DNA of 64,000 bases from Acanthochromis polyacanthus (lineage: Eukaryota > Chordata > Actinopteri > Pomacentridae), in contig NC_067113.1 in assembly GCF_021347895.1 (NCBI RefSeq), forward strand, positions 44,803,474 through 44,867,473, read 5' to 3'. Position 1 is the stretch's first letter; the number at the start of each line of letters is the position of its first letter. This document shows, piece by piece, positions 34,313-45,600 of the stretch. The notes below the pieces were generated by a model. It was not told where the DNA came from, made no database searches, and was given only the letters and a program-made list of their open reading frames with translations. The position numbers and the translations under genes are program-made.

Positions 34313-36599
34313 AGGATGTGGAAGGGCGGCGGGGGACGCTGGGGTTGGATGGATTGAGAGGGGAAAACAGATGAGGGGGAAAATGTGTTTGAGAGAGAGA
34401 GAACAGCCATCATCGACTGGGCCTCGAGGACAAGTAACGGATGGATGGATGATGGAAGGACGGAGGAGGCGAGAAATGAAAGATGAACGGGAAGAGTGAA
34501 AAGGCAGAGCGCTCATAAACAAGTTCTCAGTGTTTGGTGACAAATTAGGGCGTGGACAGAGAGATGAATGGATGGAGACGCCCGGAATTAGAAACAGAAA
34601 AGGACAAGGGTGGAAAAACTGAAGCCTGTGTGCACCAGAAATGAAAACCCAAGCACAGTTATACCTTAAATTAGCGACTTTCCTCATTGAAACCAATAAG
34701 CACAGGCAACTATTTTCTCTTCACTCAGCTACAATTCTCCCCGCTTTGTTTATGTACAATTTATGAACACTGATGTCAAAACCGGCGAACGGTATTTATA
34801 AATCAAACACGCTTGTTTATCCCCCTGTGCTTCCTGTAATGCCGCTGCACCCCATCAACTTGATTACATGCTGACAAACGCTCCGAGAGGCTTGATATGG
34901 TCGGTCGGTGGGCGCCGCGCATTAAATCTGATTCCAGCTCGTGCTGAACCTTTTGTGGCGCAGTGAGACTCCAGTGTTGTACAGTTTGGACAAAGTAACA
35001 GAACACTTAGCCCTGATTAAAGCCGAATGTGAATGAGGGGATTAGAAGGAGCCGAGCACTAATGATCTGTAAGATTTCAAAACAACTGGAGGAATCAGTG
35101 CAGAATTCTCTTTGAATAAAGGGTTAATACTAAAACAGGAAGATATTACTCAGCGGCAAACGTCTAGATTGAATAATGAGGCTGAATTCTTACTGTAAGT
35201 GGAGAAATTGTTTTGTACTCGTGTTTGTGATCCTTTTTAGATTGTTGGCACTATTTCCTACTTAATTCCAGACTATTTACATCTCATGTTGATTGCAAAA
35301 ATGTCCTCTGAAAGAAGGGATTTCTCAATATGTTTACACAAGCAAAATGTCAACTGGATTGCAAATAAAGAGATTTTTTTTCGAGCTCTTTTATTGGCGT
35401 ACTTTTGAGGAACACGGTGAAGAGGGAGAAGAGTTATTCTCACTGTTGCCAGTGAATTTACTTGAGAGACTTAAAAAAAAAAACGAGAGCCAGTTGCACT
35501 CTGGAGCCTCGAGATAAATTACGAAACGATCTCAGCTCCCTGTCAGATAATTTGTAGCGTGAACAGCTCGACAGAGGAGGAAGTGAGCTCTGGGATGCTT
35601 GAGAATACCTGAGTGCTTTGGACAGACTCAGCGGTGCTCCGCTGAAGTCAGGAAATAATCTCAGTCCTCACACACACCGGGTCACATTTAATGAAGAGCA
35701 CACCCATCATGGTTTTTACTTCATCAATGCCAGAATCTTTTCGACTTTATATAACCTTGAGCTTCATCACCTTCAGTCCACCGTCTCTAATCATTTCTCT
35801 TGTGGGTATTTCCTCTTCTAAATGTGAACAAATCGCTCATTTCCCCATCTGATTGCCTCCTCTGCTCTCTGTTATGCAGTCAGTGTTATGTAGCCGGCTA
35901 ACAGGTAGAGGATAAGTCAATCTGACAGCTCCCAGCGTTAGTCAGCGATGGATGATCACACACACATCACATCACTGCGTCACATCTTAAAAAGTTGACT
36001 CACGCAGCGTGTAACGCAAACGTAGCCTAACACGGCGTACAACAGTTGTTCTCAAACTTCAAACAAGTCAACACCTTCGTCAACGCTGCATGCTAATTAC
36101 TTCAAACATTTCATCTGGATTCTTCAACCACTCATTCATCACCTTTGGACAACTATCTGAGCTGATTATTAATTACTTTTACCTGTTTATCTCTTACTTT
36201 TAGCCATTTGTCGCATCTTTTTAGTGATTCTATTCAGCTATGTCAGTCAAATACTTCAGGAGTAAATCTAAACCAGAGTATAATTGCAGCATGTAAATGG
36301 CTTTGAAGTTTCTAAGCTGTTCAACTGGGGGATAAATTGTCAACCACCGAGCTTTAACGAACAATGATAAGAGACATCTGTTTGACCAGTGTTTCTACTG
36401 TTGCATCTCTGTGAAGCCAGGGGACGAGGGCAGTAAGAAGCAAAGAAATACGAAACTGATTATGTAACAAAAAACAATTTACTTACAATTAAACAGACGA
36501 TTGGCTGAGGCAAGACACTAAGTCACGACACCACAGAGTACGCTAGCTGCCAATCTGGCCCACTGGCAATGAAAATGGAGGCAGCTTGGCTTTTAAGCT
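34313..36599 (+). other. gsap 3' UTR and flank
   Basis: A purine-rich stretch follows the stop (about 34313-34620, GGATGGATGGA-type). Two candidate polyadenylation signals are listed separately. No gene or repeat family recognised after about 35400. Confidence 0.55.
35115..35369 (+). promoter_or_regulatory. Candidate gsap polyadenylation signals
   Basis: AATAAA hexamers sit at 35115-35120 and 35364-35369, about 0.8 and 1.05 kb past the gsap stop. The second is followed by a T-rich stretch at 35373-35380. Which one is used cannot be told from sequence. Confidence 0.4.
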
Positions 36600-37362
36600 C
36601 CTGGCTGATTGCAGAGTGGCCACAGATGGACCTGGCCACTCCAGCTGCTTCTCAAAGCACCACCTGAAATGAGAAAAAAAAAAAAGAACCACACAACCTA
36701 CCTACACACATACAGCACCATCGAAGGTCACTTTAAAATAGACGAGAACAGGTTGTTGGCATGCTGGATGCTAGCAGGCCAGTTAACGCCATAGCCAGGT
36801 ACTTAATTGTCCACAACTCCACCATTTGCCGTCTAAGAAGCCGTTTCAGACGTCATGTTGTGACAGTCAGCCACATTAGTAAAGACCACGTGCTCAGAAT
36901 CATCTCATCTGGTTTGCCCATCGACAAAATGGGCTACAGAGGCTACTTATGAAATGATTTGTGTGCACAACCAAAGAATATCTGCTCAAACCACAAGAAA
37001 TTACCAAAGGGAAGCTGATTTGTGATCTTGCTGCCCATACCAAGGCACGATCTGATGTCAGAATGGTGTCCTAATGTTGCACACCAACAAGACGGAAAAC
37101 AGCACTTCTCACGGATGAATTTTGTTTTTAGTCATAAAGAACAGAAGTCAGATGTCGTATTTGGTGTCAGTGTCATAAAAAGTACAGCCCATGAAGTTGG
37201 AGGAGTGACCAATAATTCAATTCAGTTTGATTTTATTTACATAGCACCAATTCACAACATATACCATCTCATAGCATTCAACATAGTACGGTGAAAACCT
37301 TGGAAATTTTAAACACAGAACCCAACAACCCAAAGTTCCTTTATGAGCAGTCGCCCCTTTAA

Positions 37363-37847
37363 CCCTTCATCAGGCAAGTGATCATATTTGGTAACTACTC
37401 TGTGGCTGTGTCTCTGTGAGGTCAACAACCATGTGGTTTCCACCCAGCCAATCAGCGAAGATCACTCAACATTACAGCACAGTACATGGTGGCGTTTGGC
37501 CAATCAGCAGAAGCCTGGAACATATCAAACTTGCTCTTTTCTCCGAAGTTGGAAAAAGACGGACTTATGGCTCGGTCATCTTCAATATTTGCGATCAAAA
37601 CTAATCATGGTTAGTTGATGAAACTCACACATTTTACAGCTGAGTAGTTGTGGTAAGTGATGCCATATACATTTCTTGTAATGTTGGTTTTTTTTTTAAA
37701 CCATAGGCAAGGAACCATCTATGGTAACTTCTTTAACCTTGAATTTCAGCATGAAACTTTAAAAAAAATTAAATGTTCTCAAATAACACTCTAAGTTTGA
37801 AATTTTGAATTTCAAACTTAGAGTTTCAATGAATGCCCTTTAAAGGG
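37363..37847. mobile_element. piggyBac-like MITE with TTAA target site
   Basis: 485 bases starting CCCTTCAT after TTAA (37359-37362) and ending CTTTAAAGGG before TCAA (37848-37851, TTAA with one change). The host LINE tail is continuous on either side. Non-coding. A perfect 17-bp subterminal hairpin lies at 37788-37824. Confidence 0.65.
37788..37824. repeat. Perfect 17-bp hairpin in the MITE
   Basis: ACTCTAAGTTTGAAATT (37788-37804), loop TTG, AATTTCAAACTTAGAGT (37808-37824). Exact complementarity in an otherwise decayed region. Confidence 0.9.
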
Positions 37848-38370
37848 TCAATGGGGAGGAGGAAACACCTCTGACAGAACCAGGCTCAGGTAAAGCAGCC
37901 AACTGCCCTGAAACAGTTGGGGTAAGAGTGGGGATGAGAGGGGTGGAGGACAGCAGGATAGAAGATCAGGAACAGACAAATCATAAAACAATGAACGTTT
38001 AAGGAAGGAACATGGCATGAACAAAGAGCATGTCTGCATTCCATCAGTGGCAACCTCACTGCCCACTGATACCAAAATGAAATCGTCACACTCAGTTATC
38101 GTGTTGATTCACAGCCATGACTTGATATTTCAACAAGACAATAATATGCACTGCCCTTCTATAACAACTACAAATGCTATAGAAGGGCTACTATGGCCTG
38201 CATACTTCTAGACACGTCACTCATCGAACATCTGAGTGACCCTCTGAATGTCCAGCGGTGTGACTCAGTCCACCAAAATGTCCATCAACTTCACCGAGTC
38301 TTTCAGGAAGAGTTGGACATTCTACAAGCAGCGTCAAAAACTTCATGAACTCGACAAGTTGCAGAGGTGT

Positions 38371-39413
38371 GATCTGCTAAAGACTATTTAACCTTTAACA
38401 TTTCCATTATAATGAATATTTGATTGTTTCTTGGCATCCACTCTGTTGTAGTGATGCTGTGTGTTGCAAGAGCAAACGCTTCTTCCTCCACGTTAAAAAG
38501 AATGGATAGAATTCAATAAAACACCACATGCTGTGCCAAAATTATTTCTACCTCAATCGAAGATCAGAAGACAGAGACTTCCAGTAACTTTTAAGGACTT
38601 TTTGGAGGGAAAATGTTCGCTAGTAACCAACGCTGAACTCTCCACCCAAATTAGAGCTCCACTTTAATGTATTTCTGCCTTTGACTCTCCTCTGCTGCCT
38701 TTTTTCCGACTGCCATCGCTCATTCCACTTCATTTAAATTCTCCTCTCTCTTTGTCATTCTCTATGCTCTTTCAGTGTTTGAGCTTCCTCTCTGTATTTA
38801 CATTTATCATCTCGGGCATTAAGGAGGCACTCCTAGCCTTGCACAGAGCTTAAACCCATTGCAGTTTATTCAAAGATTACAAGCGTGAGGGATGAAACAG
38901 CAACAAGACTCAAGGAGAATATGTAGAATTACTCCGGCGTCCCTGAGAAATGAATTTATCTCGGAGAGCAAGGTGGTAAAAACAGCCGTGATGTATTGCT
39001 ACAATACAGAACTTAAGTGGGGAATATTATGGAACAACACAAATTTCATTTCCCATGTTTCCAGTGATTCCCCTTCCACTTTTCTGCAGTATTTAGTGTT
39101 ACTGCGGACTGACTGTAAACAAGCTATTCCCAGTAAATTTAAAAAAAAAAGAAAATTAAAACCAGATGCAGTTCACAAATGCACGCTCACATGACAAAGC
39201 AGCAGTGGTATGCTGGATAGTGGACACAAACACACACTAGAGGAGAATGAGCCGATTCAGAGAAATTGCACCAAAAAACATTTTTAATAATTAAAGTGGC
39301 CATTGATTTTTTTTAAGATCTGTTGACTCCTTGAGATACGATTAAATGTTTTTGAAGGACAGTGATGAAGACTGAGTGGATTATGATGGAAAGAAAGAGC
39401 ACTTAGCTGTTTT
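38371..39413 (-). other. ccdc146 3' flank, no gene seen
   Basis: About 1 kb between the Tc1 fossil and the ccdc146 stop. An ATTAAA-type poly(A) hexamer on the minus strand at 39283-39288 is possible but weak. Confidence 0.4.
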
Positions 39414-39614
39414 CTATATCTCTAAGGGTTTCACAGTCGGTTTGCGGATGTGTCTCATGTTGGCGCCTGGTTGGGAGGGTTTAAAAGGAGCCTGGGCGCC
39501 GTAGGGTTTGGGCACCGGGAGCGGGTCATTCTGGGGGATGTAGGCGTTTGGGCGAGCTTCGGCCGTGGTGTATTGTCCACTGGGCAGCTCCCTCCACTCC
39601 TCCTCTTCAGCAAG
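39414..39614 (-). CDS. ccdc146: ccdc146 last exon (conserved tail)
   Basis: 66 codons plus [23 protein letters not shown], then [20 protein letters not shown], and a C-terminus [18 protein letters not shown]. This tail is the most conserved part of CCDC146 and fixes the identity of the gene. The acceptor has a GT-rich tract. Confidence 0.96.
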   Translation of the reverse strand, partial: LAEEEEWRELPSGQYTTAEARPNAYIPQNDPLPVPKPYGAQAPFKPSQPGANMRHIRKPTVKPLEI

Positions 39615-42600
39615 CTGCACACACAAACACAAACACACAGCAGAGGCAGGTTTAATATTTAATGCAGGTTTGCGTGACCTTGGACTAAATACTTAAATTT
39701 GAATTTTTCCGAATTTTAATCAAGTAAATGGAATAATCAGTTCTGCAGTTTTGTTTTGTTTTTAGATCTCGAGACAAATGCAAGGACGCTGGTGAAGAGC
39801 TTAGCGTGAAAAAACAAGGCAGGATAAACTGATCCAGGATCTTTAGTAGTTGCAAACAGATACACTGCACGGCCACAAAAAAAAAAAAAAAAAGGTTGCA
39901 CACTCTCAGATTGCCTTTAGTTCTGAGAACGACACACATTCGCCGTGGCATCGTTTCGATAAGCTTCTGCAATGTCACAGCATTTATTCCTGTCCAGAGT
40001 TGCATTCATTTTCTACCAGGCTGTTATATTGATGATGGTAGAGTCAGACCGCTGTGCAAAGTCTTCTTCAGAACATCCCAAAGATTCTCAGTGGGGCTGA
40101 GGTCTGGACTCTGGAGTCCAATCCATGTGTGAAAGTGATGTCTCATGCTTCCTGATCCACTCATTCACAATGTGAACCCCACGAATCCTGCAATTGTCAT
40201 CTTGGAACATGTCCATGCAATCAGGGAAGAAAAACTCCACTGATGTAAAGACCTGGTCATTCAGTATCTTCAGGTATCAGCTGACCTCATTCTTTGGGAA
40301 CATAATGTTGCTGAACCTGACCAACCCCCGATCATAACCCTAACCCCCACAGGTTTGTAGGCACTAGCCATGATGAGTGCATCACTTCATCCACCTCTTT
40401 TCTTACCCTGATGCCCCCATCACTTTAGAACAGGGTAAATCTGGACTCATCAGACCACATGACCTTTTTCCATTGCTCCAGAGTCCAATCTTTATGCTCT
40501 GTAGCAAACTGAAGCCTTTTTGTCTGATTAGCTCCACTGATCAGTGGTTTTCTTAGAGCTACACGGCTGTTTAGTTACAATCCCTTGAGTTCTCTTTGCA
40601 TTGTGCATGTGGAAATGTTCTTACTTTCAAGAAAAACATAACCGTGAGTTCTACTGTTGATTTCCTGCGATTATTTGAGTTTGTTCTTTGCAGATGATGG
40701 TTATCCTCTATCCTTCAGGTTTTAATAATGGATTGGACTGTTCTTAACCTGACTTTAGTAGTTTCAGAAATCTCCTTTGTTGTTTTCTTTGGACAATAAT
40801 TTGACCCTTCTGAGACGAATTAACATCTTTTCCACGACACAGGATGTGTCTTCTGACATAGTTGTTCAGGAAATGAGAAGCTCCTCACTGCATCAGCTAG
40901 GGTTAAATAAGTTTTTGCAGCTGAAACAAATTAATCTCTGCAGTAATTATCCAGAGGAAGCCTCTTACCTATTTGCTTAGTTAAATCCAAGTGTATAAGG
41001 AATAACAGTGATGGATTTTCCATTGCTCTAGATGAATGCCGAGTTAAGAAACAACAAATTGTGTAAATGTTGAAAGTTCATTCGGAGAACTCAAAGATCT
41101 AAGACAGTCTCGCCTGTGTGACGTCGTCAACCTCCATTAACAACATTCTCTGTTCGTTCAGCCCCAGTTGTGTGTACTTGCAACTCCAGCTGAGGGAAAA
41201 ACGTTTCTGCTTTTCCCTCAGACAAACACACAGTTGTGTAGTAGAGTGAATCTGTTGTCTGCCAACCGTGTCTGGCAGAAAGATCACTGCTGGGTGATAG
41301 AACACGTGACACTAATTCCGCACAGCTTGTGATTTTACAATAAGCTTTCTAATTCAGAATACTGTAATGCAAGATCTTTCACACGAATTCATCCCAGAAT
41401 TATAGTCTCAATCACCACTTTGACTTAACATTTATTTAAATGCAAATCTTGGTGATTGCCACTTAAAGCGGCGCACATTTTGCCTGCACACACCTTCACC
41501 CTAACTGGTCGAGGCAGACGGCTGCCCTCCCTGAGCCTGGTTCTGCTCAAAGTCAGTTCTTCTTCTCCACTGTTGGGAACATGCTTGCTCATGTACAGTT
41601 TTTGGATTTCCCATTTATAGTTTTGTAGGGGGTTAACTTTAATTTTTAAATTAGTCATGCAAATCTCCATAATCAATAATACCATGGGGTCTTAACTTTG
41701 CAATTTAATTTAGTCAAACTCCATTTCATCTAATTTTGTGAGAGGAAAGGAATAGTACGAGTCAATGCTCCTTCCTTACATTATGCGTGTCTCTCGACCA
41801 GGGATGTCAGGGGCCACATTAAATTCAACTTGATCTCAAGTGGGCCAGACCAGCAAAATCACAATACCCAATAAATAACGACCATTCCACATTTTTCCTT
41901 TGTTTTAGTGCAAAAAAGTATGTGAAAATGTTCACATTTAAGGCACTAACTTTCTACAAAACATTACAAACAACCTGAAATTTCCGAAGAAAAATAAGTT
42001 CAATTTCAACACCATTATGTCTCAGTTTGTCCTTTACACATTACAGCTTACAGATCACAGTGTTTCTACAAGGAACAAAGCATTTAGTCACTGGTATCTG
42101 GAACTGAACAATATAGTATTTTACTTGAAAAACAACAAAAACAAGACAAAATATTACAAAAATGACACAAAGGACAAAAGCGAGAAACAAAATGACAAAA
42201 GAGACAAGCGACATGACATAAAACAAAAAATGACAAAAAATTTGACACAAAAATGACAAAGGGAAATGGACAAATGAGAGACAAAAATGACAAAACCATG
42301 AAACAGAACGAAAAAAACTATATACAAAATGATGAATAAATCAAAACACAAAATTACAAAAATGAGACATAAAACACAAGCGAGACAAAAAGGATGCACA
42401 AAACGACAAACACGAGAAACAAACGATAAGTCAGACATAAAAACACAAAAAACAACAAAAACAAGAGAAAATATTACAAAAATGAGACAAAACGACAAAA
42501 GAACAATCAGCAATCTCGTATTTTACTTTATGATCAAAACAACTTGTCATGGTTTAGAAATTATTTCAAATTTATAGTTTTGCTAATTTACAAATTGCAG

Positions 42601-45600
42601 TTAATGTCGTCTCTGTAATTTTTACACTTTCCAAAGTCGTGCCGTGGGCCAGATTGGACCCTCTGGAGGGCTGCTTTTGGCCCCCAGGCCGCATGTTTGA
42701 CACCCCTGCTAGACACAGTGAGTTATCATTATCACCAACAAAGAATTGTGGAAGCATAATTTTAATTTTAATAATTAGTGTGCTTAGATAACAGTTTGCA
42801 TTACAATCGAAGCTGGAACACAATCAATGTTTCCTTCTTCATGCTAGGCTAAAGCTAACAGCCTTCTGCTGCTGTTGACGACAAGCAAACAAATCAACCA
42901 CGCTGACCCCACACCATGTGGAAAGCCATCATCGAGACGGATTCCCATAAATCACAGTATAATTCAACACTGGCTGCAAAATTTCTTTCCTCCTCGTAGG
43001 ATACTGACGGTGGTCGGCAAAATTGATTTGAAGCCATCACGGCTGATGGATCAATTTGTAACCATAGCGGAGCGCGCTCACGACGCTACAGTCCTCCCGT
43101 TGACTTTCACCCCACAACAGCATGCAAATGAATTGTGCCTAAATCTCTCTGAGACTTCAAAGAGATGGCGATTTTCTCATGCATATGATCAGTTTATCCG
43201 CTGGCGTGTGATCTAAGGAGCGCACACAAAACAAGGAATAATGGCTTTGAATGCCAAAAAATACATATCACCAAGTGCCAATACATAAACATCCCTCTCA
43301 TGAGGTTCACGTGGCAGAAGTTTAAAATACACCATTAATTTGTCGCCAAAAACTCTTTAGATACACACCGACGCTCCTGTTCTTGCTGGTTTCTGGCTAT
43401 TTTCTGCTTACAGAGTATTGTGTCATTTTGGACTTTTGGAGCAGCTAAAAGCAGGAATAAAAAGTGAAAACAGACAGAACAGCACAACTCCAGACAGGCT
43501 GAAGACAGCTGGACTGGTTTTAGACACAGCTGATCCCTGAATGTGTGCTTTCCTTGTGTAGACAGCCGCTATTTTTGTTTGTCAGCCTTTCTGGCCATCA
43601 CATCCTGTGTTTGTGAACGTTCTGAAAATGACTGTAGTTCCCGTTTAGTCTGTGTGTGAAAAGTTTTCGCTCACTTCTTAATCGATTCCTTCCCATGCCA
43701 CGCTTCTTTCCTTTGTCACTGTCTTCTTTTTCCTCGCCCCTCAGTGCTTTAATCAGTTTCTGACCAGCGATCTTTGTGTGTCTCGGTGTGTTCCTTTACC
43801 TTGGCTCTCGCCTCTTTGTCCCTCTGTCTCCTCTTCTTGTCCCGGAGCATCCTCCTCCACTCCTCCTCTATCTCGGGGTCCGGTGGCAGGCCCTGCTCCA
43901 GCCGCCGCTGGCATCTGTCCATCTGGAAACACAGGAGCGGCGCAAAGAAACATTCACTTTGTATTCCTTTCACCGCGTCCGCTCTGCTCTCTCCTGGCTC
44001 GATTCGATTCCAACTGCGCCCCAAAAACAGATGGTTGTATTAGTGTCAGAATTAGGGCAAAGTTGTGCCTCTGCATTTTCTCGCTGGAGTTGTCTGCAGC
44101 AGCGTGCTCCAGGCAAACACCAGCTTCAGGGATTCTTCAGGTTATTAACACAAATGTCTTGAAATATTTAGGAGCTATGTGGGAAATCCACTCAAGAACT
44201 TTCTGCTCGAACCAGTGTAAGAATCTCAAGATTTATTGTTTCAGTTATTTAGCTCGTGGCTTTTTGAATTTCCTGACAAAATTGTTGCAAAAGTGGCTGA
44301 GATGTTCAGACTTAAAGCTCATAGCAGGCTATGCAGAGATGGATAAAGCTAGCTGATGAACAGTTAGTAAGTAGCTTTAAACGACGACACTACCAGACTT
44401 TTACAGACCTAAATGTCATTTCTTAATCTGCAAAGCAAGTTGAGATTATTCAGAGGTGCCATTTACACAAAATCCACTTACTGTTAATGCAATTCTGCAT
44501 CTTCTGATTTGCAGCAAAAGAAAAAAAAATTAACTCAAATGCTTCCCCACGTGTTCAGATGTTGACAACAGAACATTTTCTGGTTGCTATAGTTACAGGC
44601 ATCACTAATATTCTGGCTGTTCGCCTGGTTAGAGGCTGAAATGTGAATAAGTGATGAAAGCAAATCATAAATTCAGTCTGTTAATCAGGCTACCAAACAA
44701 AATAAATTGTGTAAAAATAAATTAATTGCTTGCTGCAGAGGTGGCTGAGTGCTCATCAGAATTGCTAAATATTCATCACCGCTTTCACTTCCTGCACCGC
44801 CACATTCTGGTATTTTTACAAAACCCCTCGGAGTCTTTTTTTATTTATGAAACGTATTACGGGCTGTTGTGGTTTTTGTGTCTGTGTTTACTTCTTCATT
44901 TGTTTTCCTGTGCAACTAAGCAAAATAAATGGGCTGGAGGTGAAGGACGGGACATTGAGAAATTATTTTTCAGACACTTTTTTTTTTGTTTTCTTCGATC
45001 GCAGCCGGTGGAGAGTGACAAAAATAATAGGAAAGGCGGCGGGAGAGCGAGGGGGAGAATGTGCAACTAGGAGCGTGGCGCGGATTTGAGAATCACTTCG
45101 TGGCGGGTGAACGGTGTGTTGCTGTGAGGGACCAGGACCCCTCTGACCTGGAGCTCTTTCTCTTTGATCTGCTGCTGCTGAGACACAGCAACCGCCTGCT
45201 TCACGGAGAGCTCTGCGGAAACGGCCATCATACGGTGGTTGGTGTTGATTATGTTGGTTCGGAGCTCATTCAGCTGGAAAGACACAACAACAAAACCAGG
45301 AATTCAGATTTTTATACGCATTCAGGTGCAGAATTGAGGTTGATTTATGCCTGTCTTGATACAAAGTTATAATTTAAGCAGCTCTTTTGTTTTCATAATA
45401 CTCATATACTGTCCTTCTAAAGCAGGGGTGTCAAACTCATTTTAGTTCAGGGGCCACGTTCAGCCCAATTTCATCTCAGCTGGGCCGGACCAGTAAAATC
45501 ACAGCATAGTAACCACAACTCCAAATTTTTCCTTCGTTTTAATCCAAAAAAAAGTGCATTCTGAAAATGTTCACATTTAAGGAATTATTTTTTAACAAGA

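Larger units (their letters stand above)
37205..37930 (-). mobile_element. L2/Rex1-type LINE 3' tail, antisense, split
   Basis: Left part ATTCAATTCAGTTTGATTTT, TACATAGCACCAATTCACAA (37213-37256) to TATGAGCAGTCGCCCC (37342-37357). Right part TGGGGAGGAGGAAACACC, AGAACCAGGCTCAGG and CAGTTGGGGTAAGAG (37851-37930). The two parts rejoin cleanly once 37363-37847 is removed. Confidence 0.65.
36700..38370 (+). mobile_element. Decayed Tc1-like transposon hosting other elements
   Basis: Pieces of transposase in order: the helix-turn-helix part NAIARYLIVHNSTICRLRSR (36770-36829), a degraded DE-RF stretch near 37115, then FQQDNNMHCPS (38126-38158, the QQDNAPCH-like catalytic block) and WPAYF followed by FRKSWTFYKQRQK. 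The middle is split by a LINE tail (37205-37930). No intact frame. Confidence 0.7.
39615..43799 (-). other. ccdc146 last intron with transposons
   Basis: 4.2 kb. Holds Tc1 copy 39863-40993, a LINE-tail piece (41495-41600) and hAT-like copy 41799-42708. 42709-43740 shows nothing recognised. Confidence 0.6.

Noticed and set aside
34136..34696. 186-codon open frame on the minus strand across the last gsap exon
   Set aside because: It is antisense to a well-supported exon and its 3' UTR, is low in complexity (S, P, F, H) and has no recognised domain.
30700..40993. Active Tc1 transposase gene
   Set aside because: All three Tc1 copies have stops and frameshifts and lack a full set of ends.
42041..42513. 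Hydrophobic membrane-like frames on the minus strand (also 45772-46169)
   Set aside because: They are translations of the GACAAAA array within the two hAT-like elements; the composition makes F, C, V and L.
43776..44356. Open frames of 128-192 codons on the plus strand
   Set aside because: They overlap ccdc146 exon 43922-43800 in antisense and owe their length to its GC-rich codons.
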